Positions 18,557 to 27,120 of a stretch of 64,000 bases of DNA are shown piece by piece. Under the pieces are notes generated by a model. The model worked only from the letters and a program-made list of their open reading frames with translations. It searched no databases and was not told the origin of the DNA. A program made the translations under genes and the position numbers. The stretch is from Bacteroidia bacterium. GTDB taxonomy: Bacteria; Bacteroidota; Bacteroidia; J057. The stretch is taken from contig JAUIGE010000032.1 of assembly GCA_030430205.1 (NCBI GenBank), positions 1-64,000 on the forward strand, written 5' to 3'. How positions within the stretch are numbered: position 1 is the stretch's first letter; every line of letters begins with the position of its first letter.

Positions 18557-21500
18557 TTACTGTTTCACGATCCTCTCCAGGTACTGCCTGCCCTCGGGGC
18601 TGGTCAGCAGTAAGAAGTAGTGGGCAGTAGGCAGGTGGCTGATATCAAAGGCAGTTTCTCTGCCTTGTAGCTTCCCAATCAGGATCGTCCGTCCGAGCTG
18701 ATCGCTGAGCTTATAGCGCCATTCACCTTCAATCGGACCTGCCGAACGAACTGAAAAGCGACCATCGCTTGGATTCGGATAAAGCGTAAAACGCTTATTA
18801 TCATAGAAGTCAAAATTGACTTCTACCTCCTGAGACCAGATGGCTCTGCCATCGGCATGGATTAATTTCAATCTATATCTGGTCAAATTGCCCATGCCTG
18901 AGCGGTCCAGATAGGTACCGCCCTGTAGGGTCAGATTATAATCTGACCCTACGCCCTGCTGATCAACAGTCACCCATTCGCCCTCATTAAGCTGTTTTTC
19001 TACCTCAATTGCCTCCAAAGCAAACTCATAAACAATCTCCCACTCAACCCGCACATCGTGCGCATTCACCTTACTGGCTGCCAGCTGCAAACTGTTGACT
19101 CTCCCCTGCCTACTGCCCACTCCCGGATTTACTGTTATAGTGAAGTCACGATACTCACCCGCACAATTGCCATTGTAGGAATAGGCGCGAATGTTGGCCG
19201 TGATGGCGGTGCCAAAGGGATTGTAGGCAGTGAAAATCAGGTCGCCCATGCCGAAGTTACCCACCAGTCCGATAGGCGCAGCATTCAGGTTGTACCAGAA
19301 GATATGCGTTGCATCCGGCGAATTAAAGTGGACGGTGACCAGGTCACCTGAGTTGACGGTGATATTGCTGATCGGCGCAAGTGTCGCACCCGCACCTGCC
19401 TGCACTTCATCACTGCCCGTTACCTGACAGCCCGTATTATTGCTGGCCACAGCATAATAGGTACTCACGCCCGACTGCAAACTGACCACTGCATACTGCC
19501 CGCCATTCACCTGCCCACTGCTGGCTGAAACACTGCCAACTGGACTGGTTCCGAGCTTCGGGTCGGCATCATAGAAGGTATAGCCAGAGGCTATATTTCG
19601 GCTGTCGCTGACATAAGCGGCCAGATCTATCTGAGCTGCACCACAGCCGATGGCTGGCAGGTCCAGCGTCACAATGGAGGTTTTTCTCACCCTCACCCTC
19701 ACTCTTCTCGCTTCGCCTTCACAACCGCTGAGGATCTGGCTTACCCAATAAAATCGGGTGTTATTGCTGGCCATATTGGGTACTGGCTTACTGATGGCCG
19801 ATCCCAGCTGACTGTTATCATCCTCATACCAGAGGAGGCTTACGCCTGACTCATAGTTGGTATTGGCTGTCAGGGAAAGGTCCAGATCGGGGGCGGCCTC
19901 TCCTTCGCAGAAATCCAGTCGGATTTCGCTACAGTTGCCGCAGTTCTGCGGTGCGAGCTGTGCAGGCGTGTGTTTGACGATGACCGTCCTTGTAGCCTGG
20001 GCACTGTTGCCATTCACATCTGTGACCGTGTAGGTCACTGTATAATTTCCTTCCACAGCCGTATTGACTGCACTGTTATCCGTCAGGATGTTTTGGTTGA
20101 CATGGGCGTCGCAGTTATCGGTAGCCGTTGCTCCCGCTTCCACATAGGCTTCGCCTTCGCACAGGATAACCGGATTGCTGCCTGAAAGGCTGAAAACAGG
20201 TAATTCATCATCTGAAATCGTGATACTGAAGGAACAGGCGGCTGTATTACCGCTGGCGTCGGTGACAGTGAATGCTTCCGTGGTGGTGCCCAGCGGGAAG
20301 GTACTTCCACTTCCCAGGCCAGCCGTCTGGCTGGTGCTGCTGTTACAGTTGTCGCTGCCGATAGGCGTGAGATAGGTGACCAGTCGGTCACACTGGCCGG
20401 GATCATTGGGCAGGCTGATGCTTGACGGGCATGAAATCGTGGGGAGCTGGTTGTCTGTGACAGTCACATTGAAGGAACAGCTGGAAGTATTGCCGGAGGC
20501 ATCGGTGGCCTCATAGCTCAGGGTAGATACACCCAGCGGGAAGGTGGAGCCGGAAGACAGACCGCTGAGGTCGGTTTGTAGGGTGGTCGTATTGCATTTG
20601 AGGATTTCCCTGATGATGATATCGTCGAGGCCCCAGTTATCCTTACTGCCGTTGGTAGAGTATTGGGGCTGTATCCAGCGGAAATAAGTGCCGGCACTTA
20701 AAGCTGCGGCCGGTAGCTCCACAGAACGTTGGAACCGTCCATTTCCGGGACCTCCATTGGGGCCTACCTGATGAATGCTTACCCAGTTGGTTCCATCCAG
20801 AGAATACTGGAAATGTGTTTTCTCATTGGGTTCAGGAAGATCGCATCCCAAATTGGCGCAGCCACCATTGCAATCTGTCGTCAGATATAAATAATCGATC
20901 TGATAGCCATCTCCTGTCGAAAGATCGATTGGCCCCAGCTTCATGCTTCTTTCGACGGTGGAATTGTATTTTATCCATTGAGAGCCATTGCCATTGAAGC
21001 ATGAGTTGGTAATCCCACCTCCCACAGAACGTAGCAGGGAAGAAATGCCTCTGACCCCCCCGGGTCTGTTGCTGGCGCGTTCAAAGTCTTCTTCAAAAAT
21101 GGTAAGCATTTGTTGCCCATCATCTCCTTCAGGAGCTGTAAAATTGACCACCGCTCCGCAGCTGTTGGGATCTACATTTTGAAAAATGGGGTTGGGACAG
21201 CTCAGCGTTGGGGGTGTATTATCAGTGACGGTCACGTCAAAGGAGCAAGCGGCAGTATGTCCGCTGGCATCGGTCACAGTGAAGGAATTGGTGGTCGTGC
21301 CTGTTTCAAAGGCGCCACCGGATTCGGTTCCCGCAGTCTGACTGATACTTTCCCCCGAACAATTATCATAAGATGTAACGCTATAAGTGACTACTGCACC
21401 ACAAAAGTCCGGATCATTATTTACCTGAATATTTGCCGGACAAAAGATCTGGGGTGCTTCTGTATCGCTGATGCTTACAGAAAATGAGCAACTGGCTGTA

Positions 21501-23941
21501 TTGCCGCTGGCATCTGTCACGGTGAATTCATTCACCGTGGTACCTATCGGGAAGCTACTTCCCGATGCGATCCCAGCCGTCTGGCTGACACTTTCTCCCG
21601 AACAGTTGTCAGCACTGCTGAGGGTGTAATGTACCAGGGCATCACACTGGCCGGGATCATTCCCGGCAGAGATATTGGCGGGACAGCTAATGCTGGGCGG
21701 CTGATTGTCAATGACGGTAACGTCAAAAGAACAGCTTGCGGAATTGCCACTGGCATCGGTGACGGTCAGCGTTTGAGTGCTGGTTCCGGTGGGATAGGTC
21801 CCACCTCCCAGCTGGTTGCCGTAGCCCAGCCCAAAGGGACCCGGAGGCGGACAGTTGTCCGCAGTGGTATAGCCATACAGCACACTTGCTGTGCAGGAGC
21901 CGGGATCGGCATTTTGGGTGATGTTGCCAGGGCAACTGATCGTGGGCAGCTCCGTGTCATTTACTGTCACAGTAAATGAGCAATCTGCCGTATTGCCGCT
22001 GGCATCGGAGACGGTATAACTCAGGGTCGTGACCCCTATGGGGAATTCATCTCCGGACGTCAGTCCGGTGGCATCGGTCTGGGTTGTCTGAACGGAAGAG
22101 CAGTTGTCAGAGCCGCTGACACCATAGCTGACCACCGCACCGCATTGCCCCGGATCATTGGAGACGGAGATGGGGCCCGGACAGCTCACAAATGGCGGAT
22201 TATTATCCCGCACCGTGATATTACTTGTACAACTGCTGCTATTCCCTGCCTGATCGGTCAGGGTAAATGTCCAGGAAAAGCTGCCGATATCGCTACAGTT
22301 GAAGTTCAGGAAACCCAGAACCGGAGTCAGGCCTGATCCCCCTTCATCATAGGAGCCGGGGAAAAAACTGGATGTACTGACGATAGATGTGCTACTAAAG
22401 CCAATATTAAGGGTTTTGTTCTGGCAAATGGCTACAGGGGGAATCGTGTCAACTACCGTGACCTGGGCGGTGCAGGAAGAGATATTGTCCTGGCCATCGC
22501 TTACATAGAGCGTGACAATATGTGAATTGTTGGTGAAGACATAGTCAAAATAGCCTGTGTCAGCAGAAAAAATCAGGCCTCCTGCGCCACAGTTGTCGGC
22601 AGAACCATTGTCCAGATCACTGCCGATCACGGCTGCCCGACCGGCAGCATCTGTGCTCAGCGTTACGTTTTGACAAAGTGCGGTAGGCAGCAAATTATCC
22701 TCCAGCGTCACATAACCCAGGCATCTGTTAAAACCGGTAGTGCTTTGAATAATCAAATCGTAAAAACCCTCATCATCACAGTCCAGTGTGATAGAATTGA
22801 CAGCATTGATGCTCATATTGTCAGGTACATAATAAATCAGGCTGCCGCCCAGGGGATTGTAGGAACCATTGTCCAGATCACTGGCAAATAGCGTTACTTC
22901 GCCGCTGGCGTCGAGTTGCAGGCTGATATTTTTACATTGAGCCACAGGGATATTGGATGCCAGATCCTGAAACTGATAGGTGATATAGCCATGATTTGGC
23001 GAATTTTTTGTTCCCCCTTCAGTAGCCGAACTATGGGTTTGGACACTGTTAATGAAACTTCCGCCGCCGCCACCGCCTTCACTGCTGGGACCTGTGGAAC
23101 TATAGCCTCCACCGCCACCGCCGGAGAAACCACCTCCGCCTCCGCCAGCTTCATCACCGCTGCCCCCACTTCCAAAACCAAATCCGCCATTGGCGCGACC
23201 CCGGTTGCCGCCATTGCCACCTGTAAGTCCCCCTTTATTCCCATCGGTTCCACTAAACCTATAACTGCCGCCACCACCACTTAGGAAACTTCCCCCGAAG
23301 CTAAAGCCACCTGCTATGCCGACACCATTTACGCCATCGATTCCTCCTGATCCACCGCCTCCCTTGCCGTCAGATCCATCAACTCCTGCCTGACCGCCAT
23401 CCCCACCGGAGCCATTACAGATGCCTGAAGAACCTGCTCCTCCCCCTCCACCTGCCACGGCAAGCATTACCCAGGAAGTAGAGGCCAAAGAAAAATCCCG
23501 GGCAGGATAATCATTACTGGAAGTATGACTTCCGCTGGGGGCCAGATACAGGATTCCACTGCCACCACCGCCTCCAGCGCCTCTTACAGCATTGCTTGTC
23601 TGGTTGGAGCCTTTCTCCCCTACGATAAAGCGGATGGTCCCTCCGGGCTGTAGCTGGCCGGCCCCCGTACCGATGCGGAAGCGGGCAACAACAGTCGCTC
23701 CTTCTCCCCCTTTTTTTCGGCAAAGATTAGGTACCCTTCTTCTTCCTCCATCCCCCCCTTTCAGGGTGAATTCAATATGATCATAACTTCCTACAAAGGA
23801 TGGAATGACCCAGTCCTCATAAGTACCTGATTGCTGGATGAGATGTACATTGTTATTTAGAGTCAATGTGCTTTGTCCCCAAATGAAGGGACTCGCGCAT
23901 ACAAGCGCAAGGGTGATAAGGGTGTTCCAAAAAGTTCTCAT
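18557..23941 (-). CDS. Giant secreted HYR-repeat protein C with jelly-roll-like insert and T9SS tail
   Basis: 1794 residues. Signal peptide about 1-22 (ending FIWGQ). A glycine-rich domain (about 60-310) like that of A is followed by cysteine-containing Ig repeats and several HYR repeats. One HYR repeat is split after AVVNFTAPEG by about 170 residues (about 940-1112; includes HFQYSLDGTNWVSIHQVG and YFRWIQPQYSTNGSKDNW) that look like a MAM/reelin-type jelly roll. The repeat resumes at LQTDLSGLSSGSTFPLG. DUF5011-like, Ig-like and fibronectin-like modules and a T9SS type A domain (FTLYPNPSDGRF) end the protein. It follows K3 by 120 bp, with a 21-bp-spaced repeat between. The final strand carries an R2-like stretch (HLPTAHYFLLLTS) where B has QQPRGYYILVMTH. 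Surface adhesion or ligand binding is inferred. Confidence 0.92.
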   Translation of the reverse strand: MRTFWNTLITLALVCASPFIWGQSTLTLNNNVHLIQQSGTYEDWVIPSFVGSYDHIEFTLKGGDGGRRRVPNLCRKKGGEGATVVARFRIGTGAGQLQPGGTIRFIVGEKGSNQTSNAVRGAGGGGGSGILYLAPSGSHTSSNDYPARDFSLASTSWVMLAVAGGGGGAGSSGICNGSGGDGGQAGVDGSDGKGGGGSGGIDGVNGVGIAGGFSFGGSFLSGGGGSYRFSGTDGNKGGLTGGNGGNRGRANGGFGFGSGGSGDEAGGGGGGFSGGGGGGYSSTGPSSEGGGGGGSFINSVQTHSSATEGGTKNSPNHGYITYQFQDLASNIPVAQCKNISLQLDASGEVTLFASDLDNGSYNPLGGSLIYYVPDNMSINAVNSITLDCDDEGFYDLIIQSTTGFNRCLGYVTLEDNLLPTALCQNVTLSTDAAGRAAVIGSDLDNGSADNCGAGGLIFSADTGYFDYVFTNNSHIVTLYVSDGQDNISSCTAQVTVVDTIPPVAICQNKTLNIGFSSTSIVSTSSFFPGSYDEGGSGLTPVLGFLNFNCSDIGSFSWTFTLTDQAGNSSSCTSNITVRDNNPPFVSCPGPISVSNDPGQCGAVVSYGVSGSDNCSSVQTTQTDATGLTSGDEFPIGVTTLSYTVSDASGNTADCSFTVTVNDTELPTISCPGNITQNADPGSCTASVLYGYTTADNCPPPGPFGLGYGNQLGGGTYPTGTSTQTLTVTDASGNSASCSFDVTVIDNQPPSISCPANISAGNDPGQCDALVHYTLSSADNCSGESVSQTAGIASGSSFPIGTTVNEFTVTDASGNTASCSFSVSISDTEAPQIFCPANIQVNNDPDFCGAVVTYSVTSYDNCSGESISQTAGTESGGAFETGTTTNSFTVTDASGHTAACSFDVTVTDNTPPTLSCPNPIFQNVDPNSCGAVVNFTAPEGDDGQQMLTIFEEDFERASNRPGGVRGISSLLRSVGGGITNSCFNGNGSQWIKYNSTVERSMKLGPIDLSTGDGYQIDYLYLTTDCNGGCANLGCDLPEPNEKTHFQYSLDGTNWVSIHQVGPNGGPGNGRFQRSVELPAAALSAGTYFRWIQPQYSTNGSKDNWGLDDIIIREILKCNTTTLQTDLSGLSSGSTFPLGVSTLSYEATDASGNTSSCSFNVTVTDNQLPTISCPSSISLPNDPGQCDRLVTYLTPIGSDNCNSSTSQTAGLGSGSTFPLGTTTEAFTVTDASGNTAACSFSITISDDELPVFSLSGSNPVILCEGEAYVEAGATATDNCDAHVNQNILTDNSAVNTAVEGNYTVTYTVTDVNGNSAQATRTVIVKHTPAQLAPQNCGNCSEIRLDFCEGEAAPDLDLSLTANTNYESGVSLLWYEDDNSQLGSAISKPVPNMASNNTRFYWVSQILSGCEGEARRVRVRVRKTSIVTLDLPAIGCGAAQIDLAAYVSDSRNIASGYTFYDADPKLGTSPVGSVSASSGQVNGGQYAVVSLQSGVSTYYAVASNNTGCQVTGSDEVQAGAGATLAPISNITVNSGDLVTVHFNSPDATHIFWYNLNAAPIGLVGNFGMGDLIFTAYNPFGTAITANIRAYSYNGNCAGEYRDFTITVNPGVGSRQGRVNSLQLAASKVNAHDVRVEWEIVYEFALEAIEVEKQLNEGEWVTVDQQGVGSDYNLTLQGGTYLDRSGMGNLTRYRLKLIHADGRAIWSQEVEVNFDFYDNKRFTLYPNPSDGRFSVRSAGPIEGEWRYKLSDQLGRTILIGKLQGRETAFDISHLPTAHYFLLLTSPEGRQYLERIVKQ
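18925..18952. repeat. Perfect 28-bp palindrome inside gene C
   Basis: Each arm is GTAGGGTCAGATTA, completely self-complementary, within the codons for GSDYNLT of the fibronectin-like module. Relative to the palindrome in B, a C to G change in one arm is matched by G to C in the other. Confidence 0.9.
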
Positions 23942-24010
23942 AACGATTCAAATTTTGTTGACATGTGATGAGAACAAAGGAAACTTTCAGGCTAAAAAAG
24001 GGCTTGCACC

Positions 24011-24038
24011 CATGTTCCGAATGCTTGGACGCATGTTC
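24011..24038 (-). promoter_or_regulatory. 21-bp-spaced direct repeat upstream of gene C
   Basis: CATGTTC occurs on the plus strand at 24011 and 24032, 21 bp apart and about 70 bp before the ATG of C. Core and position match the element before A (ATATGTTC), as expected if the close paralogues K1 and K3 bind related sites. Confidence 0.55.
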
Positions 24039-24060
24039 AAATGAGATGCTAATGAGCCCA

Positions 24061-26922
24061 TCATCCCCTCCCTTCGCTGGGTGCGAAGCCATACTCTTTC
24101 ACAAAACTTCTTGTAAAATAGGCCGGGTCATTAAAGCCCGTTTCATAGGCGATCTCAGAGATCGTTTTGTCTGTCTTTTCCAGCAACTGCTTTGCCTGTT
24201 TCAATCGGATGAATCGCACATAGTTGGTAATGGAACGCCCGGTCAGGGCTTTGACTTTATTGTGTAGCTGGGTGCGGCTCATACCCATCCACTCACAGAG
24301 TTGAGGCACGGGAATGTTGGCTTCTGAAAGATGCGGATGGATTTGCTCATTCAGCTTTTGGATAAAAGCATCTTCGTATTGGGTACCCACATCCTCCGCA
24401 GGCTGCGCCTGCTCCTGCGCCTGATAACGCGCCTGCAGCTGCTGGCGCAGCTTGATCAGCATCTCCAGCCTGACCAGGAGTTCCTCCCGGTCAAAAGGCT
24501 TCGCCAGGTAGGCATCCGCCCCGCGCTTCAGGCCGCTGATGCGGCTTTCGGCATCGGCTTTTGCGGTGAGCAAAATGATGGGGATGTGGCTGGTACGCTC
24601 ATCGTGTTTGAGTGTTTCGCACAGCTCGAAGCCGTCTTTTCGCGGCATCATCACATCGCTGATGATGATGTCAGGCACTTCTTCAATGGCCTTTTCTATC
24701 CCTTCCTGCCCGTCGCGGGCGACGCTGATCTGGTACAGGTCATTCAGGCAGGCCTGCAGGTAGCGTACCACGTCTTCGTTGTCCTCGACAATGAGGAGTT
24801 TGTAGGCGGCTTCCGCCGCTCCGGCGGGGAGCTCTTCGGCAGAGCCGAAAGAATAGACAGGAACGGAAGGAAGCATCCCCTTGTTCTCAGGCAGTGGCTC
24901 TGCCTTCTGTGTGACAGGCAGCACGACCTGAAAGGTCGTTCCCTTGCCCAACTCACTTTCAACATGAATCTCGCCTTCCAGCATGTTGACCAACTCCTGT
25001 GTCAAGGTCAGCCCAATACCTGTGCCTTCGCCCGTCCGGGTGCTGGAATCATCCGCCTGATAGAAGCGGTCGAAGATGTTGGGGAGTTTTTCCTTCGGAA
25101 TGCCTTTGCCACTGTCGGAGACGGTGAGCAGTAGGCAGTAGGCAGTTGGCAGTGGATGAGTGGGCAGTTGGGAGTTGGCAGTTAGGCGCTTAGGATTCTT
25201 TGACTGCATACTGCCAACTGCACACTGCAAACTAACCCTCCCGCCTTCAGGCGTAAACTTGATCGCATTAGAGATCAGGTTGGTGACGATACTATGCAGC
25301 TTTTCCGGATCGTAATCCATCTCCAGTCTTTCCATTTCGGAGGAAAAGGAAAGACCGACGCCTTTGTCCTCGGCATAGGACTGAAAGGATTCGAGCAGGT
25401 ATTTGAGGAAAGGGATGACGTCTCCCTGCTGCATGTGCAGCGGCAGTTTACCGGATTCGAGCTTGCGCAGATCGAGGATCTGGTTGACCAGGCTGAGCAG
25501 GCTCTGGCTGTTGCGTTTGATCAGCTCTCGCGGCTCAGGCTCACCGACCAGATCGGCCATGCCCGAGATCACTGTCAGGGGCGTGCGAAATTCGTGCGAG
25601 ATATTGGTGAAAAAGCGTGATTTGCTCTGATCCAGCTCTTTGAGCTTTTCATTGGCCAGGTCAAGCTGGTTGCGCTGCTTTTGGGTGATCCGAAAGCGGT
25701 TGTAGAGGATAAAAGCAAAAATCCCTGCCAGGATCAGGCCCAAAACAAGGAAATAGGAAGTAGTCTTCCGCCTTCTGTTTTCTTCAACCTGAACCGAAAG
25801 TGTGGCGGCATTTTGAATGCTGTCAAGTTTTGCCTGCTGTTCATATTCAAACTGCAGCCTTTGTTCAACCAATGCCCTGGTATTGGCTTCACCTTTCAGA
25901 GAGTCTTTGAGTTGGGTGTGCAACTCCAGCATCTCGAGTGCCTGGGAGTAATTTTTTTCGGCTTTATGAATGACAAACAGCTTTTGGGCTGCCGTAGAAA
26001 TAGATTTCAGGATATGGCTTTGCTGAGCGATTTCAAAGGCCCTCTCGGCATGTGCCAAGGCTTCCTTCCATTTTTTTTGTTGGATAAAAAGGTCTGTCAA
26101 CTGGCTTTCCACCACAGAAATTCCCAATCCAAACTGAAAATTTTCATAAATCTGCAGCGCAGCATCAAGGGCTAGCTTAGCCTCATCATACCTGCTGAGG
26201 TCCAGGAGGGCCCTTCCAAGCAGATATTGAATCTGGGCCTGAGCCGGATAGTTTTTTTCTCTGATCGCCAGATCCAGAGAGGCCTGAAAATAGGGAATGG
26301 AAGCCTCATGGTCTCCTCTGGCTGAAAAAATAGCGCCGAGAGACTCCTGGACTCTGATGATTCCCAGGCTATCGCCCTTCATATCCATCAGCCGGATTGA
26401 CTCCCGGTAATACTTTTCGGATTGCTCGTAATCCTGTGCGTTGAAATGGTCTGTACCCAGCTTGATCAGGGTTTTTACCATCGTCACCGTATCCCCCAGG
26501 CGGGTATAAATGTCAAGTGCCTTGTAGCGCAGCTCCAGAGCTTCCTTCACCTGGTTTTTGATCGAAAGAGAGCTTGCAGCATTGAGATAATAACTGGCAA
26601 GGGCTATTTGGTATATTTTGACATTTTCACTTCCCAATTGTTGAATTCTCTCCTGCGCAAATTCCCCTACAAGCAGATTAAAGGCATCAGCCAGGGAGTC
26701 TGAAGATGCATTTGCAGCAATGTTGTTTAAGCCATTGAGAAGGCTCGTATCTGAAGGATTTTTTTGTATATACTGGAGGCTTGTGTCCAGCAGCATACTA
26801 TCTGATGCAGAAAGCGCTTTGTGCTGGAAATGAGCTGCCATTTCCAGTGTCTTTTCCAGATAGTTCTGAGATATTCCCCATTGAATCCAAAAGCAAAGAA
26901 TGATGGATAGTACAGATCTCAT
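24061..26922 (-). CDS. K3: TPR-containing hybrid histidine kinase/response regulator with AraC DNA-binding domain
   Basis: 953 residues with the same architecture as K1. Signal peptide about 1-18; periplasmic TPRs about 130-330; membrane helix about 387-407 (YFLVLGLILAGIFAFILY). HisKA has His near 441 (NISHEFRTPLTVISGM). The HATPase contains SDSGKGIP and GEGTGIGL. The receiver (about 707-820) has Asp near 752 (IISDVMMPRKDG) and the AraC domain is C-terminal (MGMSRTQLHNKVKALTGRS). The HATPase loop is expanded by R2 repeat (about 564-599, reading LPTHPLPTAYCLLLT at its end). It is the first gene of the minus-strand block and is separated from the divergent pirin gene by 198 bp. Probable regulator of gene C. 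Confidence 0.93.
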   Translation of the reverse strand: MRSVLSIILCFWIQWGISQNYLEKTLEMAAHFQHKALSASDSMLLDTSLQYIQKNPSDTSLLNGLNNIAANASSDSLADAFNLLVGEFAQERIQQLGSENVKIYQIALASYYLNAASSLSIKNQVKEALELRYKALDIYTRLGDTVTMVKTLIKLGTDHFNAQDYEQSEKYYRESIRLMDMKGDSLGIIRVQESLGAIFSARGDHEASIPYFQASLDLAIREKNYPAQAQIQYLLGRALLDLSRYDEAKLALDAALQIYENFQFGLGISVVESQLTDLFIQQKKWKEALAHAERAFEIAQQSHILKSISTAAQKLFVIHKAEKNYSQALEMLELHTQLKDSLKGEANTRALVEQRLQFEYEQQAKLDSIQNAATLSVQVEENRRRKTTSYFLVLGLILAGIFAFILYNRFRITQKQRNQLDLANEKLKELDQSKSRFFTNISHEFRTPLTVISGMADLVGEPEPRELIKRNSQSLLSLVNQILDLRKLESGKLPLHMQQGDVIPFLKYLLESFQSYAEDKGVGLSFSSEMERLEMDYDPEKLHSIVTNLISNAIKFTPEGGRVSLQCAVGSMQSKNPKRLTANSQLPTHPLPTAYCLLLTVSDSGKGIPKEKLPNIFDRFYQADDSSTRTGEGTGIGLTLTQELVNMLEGEIHVESELGKGTTFQVVLPVTQKAEPLPENKGMLPSVPVYSFGSAEELPAGAAEAAYKLLIVEDNEDVVRYLQACLNDLYQISVARDGQEGIEKAIEEVPDIIISDVMMPRKDGFELCETLKHDERTSHIPIILLTAKADAESRISGLKRGADAYLAKPFDREELLVRLEMLIKLRQQLQARYQAQEQAQPAEDVGTQYEDAFIQKLNEQIHPHLSEANIPVPQLCEWMGMSRTQLHNKVKALTGRSITNYVRFIRLKQAKQLLEKTDKTISEIAYETGFNDPAYFTRSFVKEYGFAPSEGRG
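25126..25232. repeat. R2 heptamer repeat inside K3
   Basis: GCAGTAG, GCAGTTG and similar heptamers are followed by AGGATTCTTT and the reverse-sense arm ACTGCCAACTGCACACTGC. It sits at the same HATPase position as in K2 but is about 35 bp longer, and it stays in frame. Confidence 0.88.
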
Positions 26923-26940
26923 GAATCACGTTTTGTCTTG

Positions 26941-26952
26941 CAAAATTAGAAA
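26941..26952 (-). promoter_or_regulatory. Promoter-like element of K3
   Basis: The minus strand reads TTTCTAATTTTG, with a TAnnTTTG match (TAATTTTG) ending 18 bases before the K3 ATG, the same distance as in K1. Confidence 0.4.
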
Positions 26953-27034
26953 CTTCTTCCATAAGATGTAGGTTGAGGCTTCTTCTTCGCGCTCCTCTGG
27001 CCGGGATAGTAGCGTAAGGGTTGGGGACATTAGT

Positions 27035-27050
27035 CAATGTTTAAACATTG
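27035..27050. promoter_or_regulatory. Perfect palindrome between K3 and pirin (candidate operator)
   Basis: CAATGTTTAAACATTG is a perfect 16-bp palindrome about 70 bp before the pirin ATG. Its size and symmetry suit a MarR- or TetR-type repressor. No such regulator gene is adjacent, so the binder is unknown. Confidence 0.5.
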
Positions 27051-27120
27051 TTTGTTAAAAAGAGTATACAGCAATCATTATACAATCTATTTTTACCACA
27101 AATAATCAGAAAAAAAAATC

